Assembly: GCA_017517815.1 (NCBI GenBank)
Contig: JAFWYA010000085.1
Coordinates: forward strand, 1 to 8,985
Length of the DNA: 8,985 nucleotides
Source: Clostridia bacterium
GTDB lineage: Bacteria; Bacillota_A; Clostridia; Christensenellales; Aristaeellaceae
Direction: 5' to 3'
Shown here: positions 1-6,123 of the stretch, in pieces
Layout: every line of letters starts with the position of its first letter
Numbering within the stretch: position 1 is the first letter of the stretch
Program-made: the position numbers and the translations under genes
The notes under the pieces: generated by a model
Told to the model about the DNA's origin: nothing
What the model saw: the letters and a program-made list of their open reading frames with translations, nothing else
Database searches by the model: none

Positions 1-447
1 TATCAATCCTTTGAGGTGTATCCCGGCGATGAACATTTCCTCAAAGCGGTGTTCGGCGATCAGGCGGAAGCAGTCGTTGCCTACGCCACTGGTGGATATG
101 CTGCAAGCGAAGACATCGCCGCTCTGAAGGTAACCTACTCCGTGAACCTCGCAGAACTGGGCGGGGCAGATGTGGATGAGCGCGATGTAGTGAAATCTGT
201 GAAGCTGGCATCCAGCCCCGAAGAAGCCGTGGCGTGGGCCAGAAGTGCACAGAACACCTCCGCCGACCGTTACTACTTCATGCCGGATTCTGAACAGACA
301 AGCTTCAGCAAGCTGTACATGTACCGCCTGAGTGAAGTGGAACGGTATCAGGCGCCATATGGCTACACCATGCCTGATGATCCTGTTCAGTTCTACTATC
401 AGAAGGAGATCCCAACCACAACGGTTTTGGATTTTGCTGAGAAGTAA
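1..447 (+). CDS. Unrecognised protein, 3' part of a gene cut by the window edge
   Basis: The reading frame is open from base 1 and stops with TAA at 445-447, giving 148 visible residues. The first possible start inside, a GTG at base 16, has no ribosome site before it and the frame continues upstream of it, so this is the carboxy end of a longer protein. The visible part is hydrophilic and acidic, rich in Tyr and Glu, with no membrane segment and no cysteine. It carries alternating strand-like stretches (around LKVTYSVNLAEL) and a Tyr/Phe-rich tail (VQFYYQKEIP). I do not recognise a family. It could be the outer domain of an exported protein like its neighbours, but its amino end is missing. 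A strong terminator 13 bases after the stop shows it is the last gene of its transcript and separate from the sigma operon downstream. Confidence 0.75.
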   Translation, partial: YQSFEVYPGDEHFLKAVFGDQAEAVVAYATGGYAASEDIAALKVTYSVNLAELGGADVDERDVVKSVKLASSPEEAVAWARSAQNTSADRYYFMPDSEQTSFSKLYMYRLSEVERYQAPYGYTMPDDPVQFYYQKEIPTTTVLDFAEK

Positions 448-460
448 GGACATTAGAAAG

Positions 461-498
461 AGCACCTTTTCACTTTTTCAGGTGGAAGGGTGCTTTTT
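461..498 (+). terminator. Intrinsic terminator after the first gene
   Basis: A 13-base arm at 461-473 (AGCACCTTTTCAC) pairs with 482-494 (GTGGAAGGGTGCT) through an 8-base loop. Two of the pairs are G-U wobbles in RNA. Five T residues follow at 494-498. It sits just after the stop of the upstream gene. Confidence 0.88.
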
Positions 499-524
499 CA
501 ATCTTTCTCCAAAAGAATGAAATT

Positions 525-553
525 TTGAAGGATGATGAAACACAAGCGATAAT
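525..553 (+). promoter_or_regulatory. Candidate vegetative (sigma-A type) promoter for operon 1
   Basis: TTGAAG at 525-530 (4 of 6 matches to TTGACA) is followed after exactly 17 bases by GATAAT at 548-553 (5 of 6 matches to TATAAT). Transcription would begin near 560, leaving an untranslated leader of about 85 bases before the sigma gene start at 645. It lies between the upstream terminator and the first gene of operon 1, which is where a promoter is needed. Judged by consensus only. Confidence 0.5.
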
Positions 554-570
554 GTCCAAAATTTCTTGTG
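541..570. repeat. Inverted repeat overlapping the candidate promoter (possible operator)
   Basis: CACAAG at 541-546 is matched by its reverse complement CTTGTG at 565-570 with 18 bases between. The left arm abuts the -10 element and the right arm falls just past the expected transcription start, a position where a repressor would interfere. Six-base arms with an 18-base spacing can occur by chance, so the operator role is only a suggestion. Confidence 0.25.
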
Positions 571-575
571 CAGCC

Positions 576-600
576 AACTTTCTCCCTATCTAAACCGTAT
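576..600 (+). promoter_or_regulatory. Candidate ECF-type promoter (possible autoregulation)
   Basis: AAC at 576-578 (within CCAACTT) and CGTAT at 596-600 are separated by 17 bases. This resembles the general ECF promoter pattern of an AAC-containing -35 and a CGT-containing -10 element about 16 bases apart. ECF sigma factors commonly transcribe their own operon. Transcription from here would start around 606, which would leave no leader for the ATG at 606 and supports the start at 645. The match is short and by eye. Confidence 0.35.
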
Positions 601-630
601 TACAGATGAAAAGCTTTTCAAACCATCCCC

Positions 631-637
631 AAGGAGG
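631..637 (+). promoter_or_regulatory. Ribosome binding site that fixes the sigma factor start
   Basis: AAGGAGG lies 7 bases before the ATG at 645. The longer in-frame start at 606 has no such site. A second AGGAGG at 655-660 precedes an in-frame ATG at 666, so a 7-residue shorter product remains possible. Confidence 0.8.
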
Positions 638-644
638 ACAGCCC

Positions 645-1130
645 ATGATTTGTGAGGAGGTTTTCATGCGCGAGGTGGAAGGGTGCGAACGGATGCTGTA
701 CCGTATCAGCCGCACCCTTCTGCGCAGCGAGGCAGATTGCTGCGATGCCGTGCAGGAAGCATTGATGAAAGCCTGGCAGCATCGAAACAGAATTGATGAA
801 AATCGATTCCGCGCCTATCTCACGCGGATTCTCATCAATGAGTGCCATAACATTGGCCGCAAACGCGCCAGAGTCATCATGATGGAAAACCTGCCAGAGC
901 AGCCTACCCAACCTGATCTGGGACAGGACATTCGCGCTGTGTTGATGCAGTTAGATGAACCGCAGCGCCTGTTGCTGGTGATGCACCATCTGGAAGGTTT
1001 CACCTTGCAGGAGATCGCCCATGCGCTTCACATCCCGCTGGGTACGGTCAAGCATCGCATTATCCGCGCAAGGAAAGTCTTTCGCAAGCAATGGGAACAG
1101 GACATGAAAGAAGGAGGTGCGCTGCTGTGA
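645..1130 (+). CDS. RNA polymerase ECF-type sigma factor (sigma-70 family), operon 1
   Basis: This is a 161-residue sigma factor with only regions 2 and 4, the usual ECF layout and length. Region 2 spans about residues 12-77 and includes the core-binding and -10 recognition helices (DAVQEALMKAW at 34-44, then FRAYLTRILINECHNIGR). Region 4 spans about 97-149, with a helix-turn-helix in LQEIAHALHIPLGTVKHRI that would read the -35 element. It would direct RNA polymerase to a small regulon, probably including its own operon. The ATG at 645 is chosen because of AAGGAGG 7 bases upstream and because the resulting amino end has the length typical of the family. Its TGA overlaps the GTG start of the next gene as GTGA, which suggests translational coupling with its likely anti-sigma factor. 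The target genes are not visible from the sequence. Confidence 0.93.
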   Translation: MICEEVFMREVEGCERMLYRISRTLLRSEADCCDAVQEALMKAWQHRNRIDENRFRAYLTRILINECHNIGRKRARVIMMENLPEQPTQPDLGQDIRAVLMQLDEPQRLLLVMHHLEGFTLQEIAHALHIPLGTVKHRIIRARKVFRKQWEQDMKEGGALL

Positions 1131-2206
1131 AAGAAAAGCAGGACGTTTTCGATCAGCTTGATCTGGCTTATGAACCCACGACGGAAGCCTTTCACCGTCG
1201 CGTACAGGAGACGCTTATCCAAATGAAAACGGAAAGCGCACAGGCTCGCCCGATCAAGCGCATCCAATGGGCCGCTGTGCTGGCTGCTGCGCTGATGTTA
1301 TTTTCCGCCATCGCTGCTGCTGCAAACATCCACCAGATCATTGCTTTCATCACACAGACCATGGCGAAAAACTGGGTGCTGGATGATGCACAAAACATGC
1401 TGCACACCCATGCCGATTCTGCTGCATTGGGCGATTGTAATGCTACCATATCCGAATGGATGTGCGATGGCGAAACGCTCTACGTTTCGATCTGCCTGAC
1501 GGATCCGGCGCTGCAAAACCTGGAAGCAAACACGGATTACCTTGGCGGAGTGAACCACTACGCCCTGTACCATGGCCCCACTGATGTTCAGCTTTCCGAA
1601 GGACATTCAGGAAGCGCAAGCTGGGATTTTGCGCAAGATGATACAAAACCAAATACCATCCTGTTTACCCTTGAAGCGCCGGTGGAAGGCCTCTCAGACG
1701 CTTTCACCGTGACCATCCCCGTTGTATGCAGCGAGGGTACGATGCACCTGAACTTCGACGTACATCGTCCTGACTTTGGCACGATTCGCGTGTTTGCGCC
1801 CTCTGCTGTTCTGCAGGCTGAAGGGTACACCGCGCAAGTCACAAACTTCAAGGCAACCGCACTCCGCACCTATGCCGCGCTGGAACTTGTTTTTGATGAA
1901 AGTCTCCCGGAAAACCGCAGGCGGGAAATCGTTTCCGACTATCTGGACGGACTTGGCGTTCCCGAAGGAAAGCTCAATGCGGTCGCTGGGGAAGGCGAGG
2001 AAATTGTTATGGCCAAATCCGTCCAGTGGGGCGAAGATGGCCTGACCTGCACGCTGGAACTGCGCGGCAATCCGCGCGAGGACTATCCCGATGGAATGAT
2101 CTATTGTCCGCGCTGGGGCATGCATGCCTATGAAGGGGAAAGAGAGATACCGCCCCTGTCCATGGATGGCGCTGTAATCATGGAGATGAAGGAGGTATGT
2201 AAATGA
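1127..2206 (+). CDS. Membrane-anchored putative anti-sigma factor, DUF4179-like
   Basis: This is a 359-residue single-pass membrane protein. Residues 1-45 are hydrophilic and would lie in the cytoplasm (including AYEPTTEAFHRRVQETL), residues about 46-68 form one hydrophobic Ala/Leu-rich helix, and the remaining 290 or so residues would be outside. After the helix, ISEWMCDGETLYVSICL (about 108-124) resembles the start of the outer domain of DUF4179-type proteins encoded next to ECF sigma factors in Firmicutes. The role inferred from this position and topology is to hold the sigma factor at the membrane until an external cue releases it. The amino region lacks the HxxxCxxC zinc motif of classical ZAS anti-sigma factors. 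The GTG start at 1127 is chosen over the in-frame ATG at 1091 because AAGGAGG (1111-1117) lies 9 bases before it and it overlaps the sigma stop by 4 bases. The family assignment is by memory of sequence character, not a search. Confidence 0.75.
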   Translation: MKEKQDVFDQLDLAYEPTTEAFHRRVQETLIQMKTESAQARPIKRIQWAAVLAAALMLFSAIAAAANIHQIIAFITQTMAKNWVLDDAQNMLHTHADSAALGDCNATISEWMCDGETLYVSICLTDPALQNLEANTDYLGGVNHYALYHGPTDVQLSEGHSGSASWDFAQDDTKPNTILFTLEAPVEGLSDAFTVTIPVVCSEGTMHLNFDVHRPDFGTIRVFAPSAVLQAEGYTAQVTNFKATALRTYAALELVFDESLPENRRREIVSDYLDGLGVPEGKLNAVAGEGEEIVMAKSVQWGEDGLTCTLELRGNPREDYPDGMIYCPRWGMHAYEGEREIPPLSMDGAVIMEMKEVCK

Positions 2207-3237
2207 AAAGAATCTTTGCTTTGTTGCTGATGCTTTGCCTTTTCCCTGCCTGTGCAGGTGCAGAAACCATTGAGCGCATGATCTCGCCTGATCTGACAAA
2301 CGCTCCGTGGTGTGAAGGCATCGTCTTTGACATGCTCATGGAAGAACCGAAGGCCTTCCCTTCTAATGTGCCGATGTTCGAAGTCGGAGTGGCCGAATTG
2401 GACGAAGCCTATCTGCGCGGCCTGCTGGAAACATACGGCATGCCAAAGCCGGAGGGTGAACGCTGGCACAACGGATCTGACCCACTCAATGGACGCAGCT
2501 ATGTATTCAGTGAGATAAACCACGGTCGGTATCAGCTGTACAGCTATCCATGGGGCATTCGTACTCAAATCAATGAGAAGGAGAACGAAGCTGCTCTTGC
2601 CATGTGCCGACGCTTCCTTACAGAAGCTGATATTGCCCAAGTCGAAGAACCCTATTACCGAGTGCAACGTGGTAATACGCCCCGCAGCAGCACCTTTGAC
2701 GGCGCTGGAACAGCAATTGCTGATCTCAACCTATACCCCGCAGAAGAAAACGAGCACTATACCGGCATTGGTTTTCGCTTCCTGCTTGGCGGTCTGCCGG
2801 TCGCGGTGGAGCTGTTGGATGAAACCGGCCAGCAGCGCACAGACAAAAGCCTTGCACCTGTCTACGGCAGCATGACCATCAGCGATGACGGGTTCATCAC
2901 ACAGTTTGATCTGTGGAATATGCCAGCGGTTGTCAAAGAGCTGGAACCATATTCTGGCCCGCTTTGCACATGGGAAACTGCGGTTGATGCTGTGCTGGAC
3001 AGGATAATCCATCATACATACCCCGGCAATGAAAAGCATTGGCTGGATGGATTTCAGCATCTGCGCATCGTTGCAGTGGAACCCAACCTGGCACTTACAC
3101 CACAGGGAAACACTTTTCCTGTCTGGGCCGTTGTGTTTGAGTACAAAGCGCATTTTTCCGCTGCGCAGGACGGAGATCCTGTATACAACAGCTGGGTACA
3201 GTATGTGGATGCACGTACCGGCGAAATGATCAGCTGA
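2203..3237 (+). CDS. Secreted protein of unknown function, third gene of ECF operon 1
   Basis: This is a 344-residue exported protein. Residues 1-20 (MKRIFALLLMLCLFPACAGA) form a signal peptide with an AGA site for signal peptidase I before Glu21. A lipoprotein reading (LFPAC) fits the lipobox poorly because Phe replaces the usual Leu/Val/Ile at -3. The rest is soluble, acidic and without further membrane helices. The carboxy end, about 300-344, has strand-like segments (FPVWAVVFEYKAHF) and ends in YVDARTGEMIS, which resembles the closing strand and turn of PepSY-like domains. The start overlaps the previous stop as ATGA, with AAGGAGG at 2189-2195, so it should be translated together with the putative anti-sigma factor. 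Its job is unknown. Acting as a ligand, modulator or effector of the adjacent sensor is a reasonable inference. The operon ends at the terminator about 50 bases downstream. Confidence 0.8.
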   Translation: MKRIFALLLMLCLFPACAGAETIERMISPDLTNAPWCEGIVFDMLMEEPKAFPSNVPMFEVGVAELDEAYLRGLLETYGMPKPEGERWHNGSDPLNGRSYVFSEINHGRYQLYSYPWGIRTQINEKENEAALAMCRRFLTEADIAQVEEPYYRVQRGNTPRSSTFDGAGTAIADLNLYPAEENEHYTGIGFRFLLGGLPVAVELLDETGQQRTDKSLAPVYGSMTISDDGFITQFDLWNMPAVVKELEPYSGPLCTWETAVDAVLDRIIHHTYPGNEKHWLDGFQHLRIVAVEPNLALTPQGNTFPVWAVVFEYKAHFSAAQDGDPVYNSWVQYVDARTGEMIS

Positions 3238-3285
3238 GTATTTCAACCTTTGGATTCAGCGTTACAGCGGAATACGAAACATCAT

Positions 3286-3318
3286 GAGCGTCTATCCGCA
3301 TAGGGCTGGCGCTCTTTT
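3286..3318 (+). terminator. Intrinsic terminator of operon 1
   Basis: GAGCGTC at 3286-3292 pairs with GGCGCTC at 3308-3314 (one G-U pair), and an inner CTAT/ATAG pairing can extend it. TTTT follows at 3315-3318. The T run is short, so termination may be partial and operon 2 may receive some read-through. Confidence 0.65.
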
Positions 3319-3408
3319 CATATCTCCATATTTCTGATAAAATTTTCTTAAATTCCGAAAATCGCCTATTGAGCATCGTCAGTATTAGTGTAAGGAGGTG
3401 AGCAGCAG
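3319..3408 (+). promoter_or_regulatory. Region before operon 2, expected to hold its promoter
   Basis: This short AT-rich stretch separates the terminator of operon 1 from the second sigma gene. I see no convincing vegetative promoter and no AAC plus CGT pair at ECF spacing, although an isolated CGTC lies at 3377-3380. A weak inverted repeat, ATTTTC at 3342-3347 and GAAAAT at 3357-3362 with a 9-base loop, is present. AAGGAGG at 3392-3398 is the ribosome site for the sigma gene. Confidence 0.35.
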
Positions 3409-3936
3409 ATGGAAACTGTCAAGGGCCCAGACAGCTCCCAGGAATACTTGTTGACCAAATTGATTGATCAATACCAGGCTGTCCTGCTGCAAATGTGCTT
3501 CATGTATTTGCATGACAGAACGATGGCAGAGGACGCCGTGCAGGAAACCTTTTTGAAGGCATACCGATCCATGACTGCATTCCGTGGCGAGTGCAGCGAG
3601 AAGACATGGCTGACGAGGATCGCCATCAACACCTGCAGGGATATGAAACGCTCAGCGTGGTTCCGCCATATGGATCGTCGAGTGACCCCGGAGGACATGA
3701 CGCCCATCCCTGTTCAGCCGATCGAGGACTACGATGCCGAAGAACTGGCACAGGCCATTGTCAAGCTGCCTGCGAAATTCAAAGAGGTCATCCTGCTGTA
3801 CTACTATCAGGATATGACAATGAGAGAAATAGCCGAATCGCTGGATATTGCTGTATCAAGCGTATCCGGCAGACTAAAACAAGCCTGCGCCAAGCTGCGT
3901 AAAGTGCTGGAAAAGGAGGGCGCTTATGGACGATAA
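3409..3936 (+). CDS. RNA polymerase ECF-type sigma factor (sigma-70 family), operon 2
   Basis: This is a 175-residue ECF sigma factor. Region 2 covers about residues 18-84, with EDAVQETFLKAYRSM at 41-55 and the helix WLTRIAINTCRDMKR. Region 4 covers about 115-168, with LPAKFKEVILLYYYQDMTMR leading into the helix-turn-helix IAESLDIAVSSVSGRLKQA. It would direct RNA polymerase to its own promoter class. It diverges clearly from the sigma factor of operon 1 in the linker and both recognition helices, so the two probably read different promoters. The ATG at 3409 follows AAGGAGG by 10 bases. Its last 11 bases overlap the next gene, indicating coupled translation with its membrane partner. Confidence 0.94.
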   Translation: METVKGPDSSQEYLLTKLIDQYQAVLLQMCFMYLHDRTMAEDAVQETFLKAYRSMTAFRGECSEKTWLTRIAINTCRDMKRSAWFRHMDRRVTPEDMTPIPVQPIEDYDAEELAQAIVKLPAKFKEVILLYYYQDMTMREIAESLDIAVSSVSGRLKQACAKLRKVLEKEGAYGR

Positions 3937-5212
3937 GTTGGTTCGTGCCAAGGTACACACCGCTGTTCAGCAGCATTGCGCCACATTCGGCGTACAGCCC
4001 AATCCTTATCTCGCCCAGCGTGTGCTTGCCGCAGCGCGAGATGAAGGAGTGCCTGTTGTGAAAAAGAAACTATCCCTTGGTTTGGTGTTTATTCTGATTC
4101 TGTTGCTGACAGGTACGGTCGCACTGGCAGCAACCCTTTTGTGGCAGGACTATGTACCGCAGATGAAGCAGACCGAGCATGAAATTGGCGACTATGTGGA
4201 GTGGCCCGCAACCCGCCGGATTCAGCTGGCGAAAGATATTGTTGCCATGGGCTATCTGGATGAATCTGAGGACACGCAGATCCTGTCCAGTGAAACGGCC
4301 ACCGAGCAGGACAAGGCAGCGGCGGCTGATCGGCTGATGCTGAAGCTGACTGGCCTGGAAGAAGTGAGAGAGATTCACTCTACGCTGATCACCTATGCCA
4401 TTATGGGGCATGAAGATACCTGGACGCCTGAACAACGAGTGTGGTGGAATGGCATTGAAACGATGTATGGTGACGACGGTGCTACGGACATCCTCATTGT
4501 ACCGACTAAGGATGTTCTGTCAGAGGAAGATGCTATTGCCATTGCCAGAGCAGCCATTCAAGAAGCGTATGGTTTCGATGATACCTACATGAGCAGCCTG
4601 CATCCTGTCGCCAACCTTTACACGACAGATGAACGCCCGGACTACAAACGCTGGGACATTCAGTTCAAGAAGTACCGCGAAGGCAGCAGCACCTATGTGG
4701 AGAAGGTGTATAGTGCCGTTGTAGACGAGAATGGTGAAGTGATTTCCGACCCTGATGTTGGCATTGACCATCCGGCAGAAAGTGTAGAGCGTATGAAGAC
4801 CCGTGACGAAGCAATCGCAAATGCTGACAATCCGGAAATCACGAAGGTCTATGAACAATATGGCAACACTGTTGGGACTCGTAGCATCTGGCGTTTGACG
4901 CTTGTCGAGAAGTCTGAATTGCTTGGAGATGATAATGGAATCCCGCGAAGCGAAGATATTTCTGAAACCAACGCAGTTGAGATTGCCCACAACCGCCTTG
5001 CATCCGTCGGTTATGATATGACCGCTCACGAAACCAGTGTATGGTATATGGTGAACGGTACTGCAGAAGAAGACAACTCCATGACTGATCCGATCTATGT
5101 GATTTATTTCCTTGACGATCTTGATCAACCAGTAAAGGCGTTTACAGTCACGATCAATGCCGCTACTGGGGAAATAATCAGAACCTATACTCCGGGTTCA
5201 GTCTCTGAATAA
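3926..5212 (+). CDS. Membrane-anchored putative anti-sigma factor with PepSY-like outer domains
   Basis: This is a 428-residue single-pass protein. Residues 1-49 would be cytoplasmic and include NPYLAQRVLAAAR followed by a KKK stop. Residues about 50-72 are one hydrophobic helix, and about 355 residues lie outside. Two outer segments look PepSY-like, each with an opening helix and a closing strand-turn: about 198-274 (LSEEDAIAIARAAIQEAYG to VVDENGEVIS) and about 345-422 (TNAVEIAHNRLASVGYD to INAATGEIIRTY). The part between the membrane and the first repeat is largely helical and charged. Position directly behind and overlapping an ECF sigma gene suggests it is the anti-sigma factor, sensing outside through the PepSY-like part. 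PepSY domains in general are linked to protease inhibition, which is not shown here. AAGGAGG at 3913-3919 precedes the ATG by 6 bases. No zinc-binding HxxxCxxC motif is seen in the amino end. Confidence 0.8.
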   Translation: MDDKLVRAKVHTAVQQHCATFGVQPNPYLAQRVLAAARDEGVPVVKKKLSLGLVFILILLLTGTVALAATLLWQDYVPQMKQTEHEIGDYVEWPATRRIQLAKDIVAMGYLDESEDTQILSSETATEQDKAAAADRLMLKLTGLEEVREIHSTLITYAIMGHEDTWTPEQRVWWNGIETMYGDDGATDILIVPTKDVLSEEDAIAIARAAIQEAYGFDDTYMSSLHPVANLYTTDERPDYKRWDIQFKKYREGSSTYVEKVYSAVVDENGEVISDPDVGIDHPAESVERMKTRDEAIANADNPEITKVYEQYGNTVGTRSIWRLTLVEKSELLGDDNGIPRSEDISETNAVEIAHNRLASVGYDMTAHETSVWYMVNGTAEEDNSMTDPIYVIYFLDDLDQPVKAFTVTINAATGEIIRTYTPGSVSE

Positions 5213-5273
5213 ACGACTTAACACCCATTGGTTTGCGTGGAGGCTATCTCAACCTAATACATGACCTATCTCG

Positions 5274-5298
5274 CCCGCCCCCTCCGGGGCGGGTTTTT
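5274..5298 (+). terminator. Strong intrinsic terminator of operon 2
   Basis: CCCGCCCC at 5274-5281 pairs perfectly with GGGGCGGG at 5286-5293 across a CTCC loop, followed by TTTTT at 5294-5298. There is no T run on the opposite strand, so it works in the plus direction only. Confidence 0.95.
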
Positions 5299-5328
5299 GT
5301 CAATGCCTATGAGTATCTTGTATCATGG

Positions 5329-5371
5329 AAAAAAGAAGCACCTGCCTATATATTGAGACAGGTGCATTTTT
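5329..5371 (-). terminator. Terminator of the minus-strand operon, possibly bidirectional
   Basis: GCACCTG at 5338-5344 pairs with CAGGTGC at 5359-5365 with a 14-base loop. On the minus strand the hairpin is followed by TTCTTTTTT (complement of 5329-5337). On the plus strand it is followed by ATTTTT (5366-5371). It lies about 40 bases past the stop of the SanA-like gene, so it most likely ends that transcript and backs up the terminator of operon 2. Confidence 0.8.
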
Positions 5372-5408
5372 CAAGCCAAGTAATATCTTGAATTCTATTT
5401 GCGTTGTG

Positions 5409-6074
5409 CTATCGGTCATTGGTTACATCTCCGTTCCCAAAGATAGGGATCGCTTCACCAAGATAGGTAGGCGGAACCTTCACGATGCACCACGCCCAGT
5501 CCTTAACCCGTGCAGCTGCTTCCCGGATATCGAAGTAGGTCTGTCGCGCGTAGTTCCGCAGATCAGAGGAGATGCCCACTGCCTCCATACCGAATGCCCT
5601 TGCATTGTGGATGGCTCGGTACAGGTGATAAGTCTGTGTAACGACGATGATACGGTCACACTGGAAGATGTCACGCGCACGATGCATGCTCTCGTAGGTG
5701 GAGAAGCCGGCATGATCCATGAAGATATCTTCGGAAGGAACGCCCTTGGAAATGGCGTAGTCCTTCATGGCGTTGACTTCATCGTAGTGTTCGCGTCCAT
5801 GATCGCCGCTCATGAGCAGCTTGGGGGCGAGTCCCTTCAGATATGCTGCAATGGCGACGTCCAGCCTGTCCTGCAGCATATGGCTGGGCTTACCGTCGCT
5901 GCGTATGCCGCAGCCCAGCACCAGGATACAGTCACCGGTGAGCTGGTTGGCTTCCTCCAAGGTGGAAACGACATTCTTTGTACTGTAGATCATCCAAGCA
6001 TTGATACCTGCAATGAACAAAATTGTGCACAGAATAACAACCAGGAGCCACTTGAGGCATTTCAATAATTTCAT
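5409..6074 (-). CDS. sanA: SanA/YdcF (DUF218) family membrane-anchored protein
   Basis: This 221-residue protein has one amino-terminal membrane helix at about residues 9-30 and a DUF218 domain facing outward. Family landmarks are LVLGCG at 51-56, SGDHGREHYDE around 89-99, DHAGFSTYESM at 120-130, TQTYHLYRA at 147-155 and REAAARVKDW at 184-193. The order and wording match Escherichia coli SanA, which affects the envelope permeability barrier and vancomycin exclusion at high temperature. The biochemical reaction of SanA is not firmly established. Length is close to the usual 220-240. The ATG at 6074 is chosen because AAAGGA sits about 6 bases upstream. An ATG 22 codons earlier lacks a site and would put a charged stretch ahead of the membrane helix. 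It is the last gene of the minus-strand operon, 49 bases after the preceding stop and ahead of a terminator. Confidence 0.88.
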   Translation of the reverse strand: MKLLKCLKWLLVVILCTILFIAGINAWMIYSTKNVVSTLEEANQLTGDCILVLGCGIRSDGKPSHMLQDRLDVAIAAYLKGLAPKLLMSGDHGREHYDEVNAMKDYAISKGVPSEDIFMDHAGFSTYESMHRARDIFQCDRIIVVTQTYHLYRAIHNARAFGMEAVGISSDLRNYARQTYFDIREAAARVKDWAWCIVKVPPTYLGEAIPIFGNGDVTNDR

Positions 6075-6123
6075 TTTGTTCCTTTCGTGATGAGAAGTTT
6101 CAACTTTGCAGCTCCTCTGTTCC

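Noticed and set aside
16..447. A complete small gene starting at the GTG at base 16
   Set aside because: The frame is open to the left edge and there is no ribosome site before this codon, so it is treated as the end of a longer gene.
566..592. Alternative promoter TTGTGC with TATCTA
   Set aside because: The spacing is only 15 bases and both elements are poor; the TTGAAG/GATAAT pair with a 17-base spacer is better.
606..644. A longer start for the first sigma factor at ATG 606
   Set aside because: No ribosome site precedes it, and the extra 13 residues do not look like the start of an ECF sigma factor; ATG 645 has AAGGAGG at good spacing.
1091..1126. ATG 1091 as start of the first anti-sigma gene
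   Set aside because: It would lie well inside the sigma gene and has no ribosome site; GTG 1127 has AAGGAGG 9 bases before it and overlaps the sigma stop as GTGA.
2203..2260. Lipoprotein signal in the third gene of operon 1
   Set aside because: LFPAC does not fit the lipobox well, while AGA followed by Glu fits a signal peptidase I site.
1694..2299. A 201-residue open frame on the minus strand
   Set aside because: It is antisense to two well-supported genes, has no ribosome site evident and reads as low-quality protein rich in His, Arg and Ser.
4520..5128. A 202-residue open frame on the minus strand
   Set aside because: It is antisense to the PepSY-like anti-sigma gene, which has coherent domains and a good start; the reverse product shows no recognisable domain.
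5325..6068. A 247-residue open frame on the plus strand
   Set aside because: It lies opposite the SanA-like gene, whose family motifs are clear, and it begins inside the terminator hairpin region.
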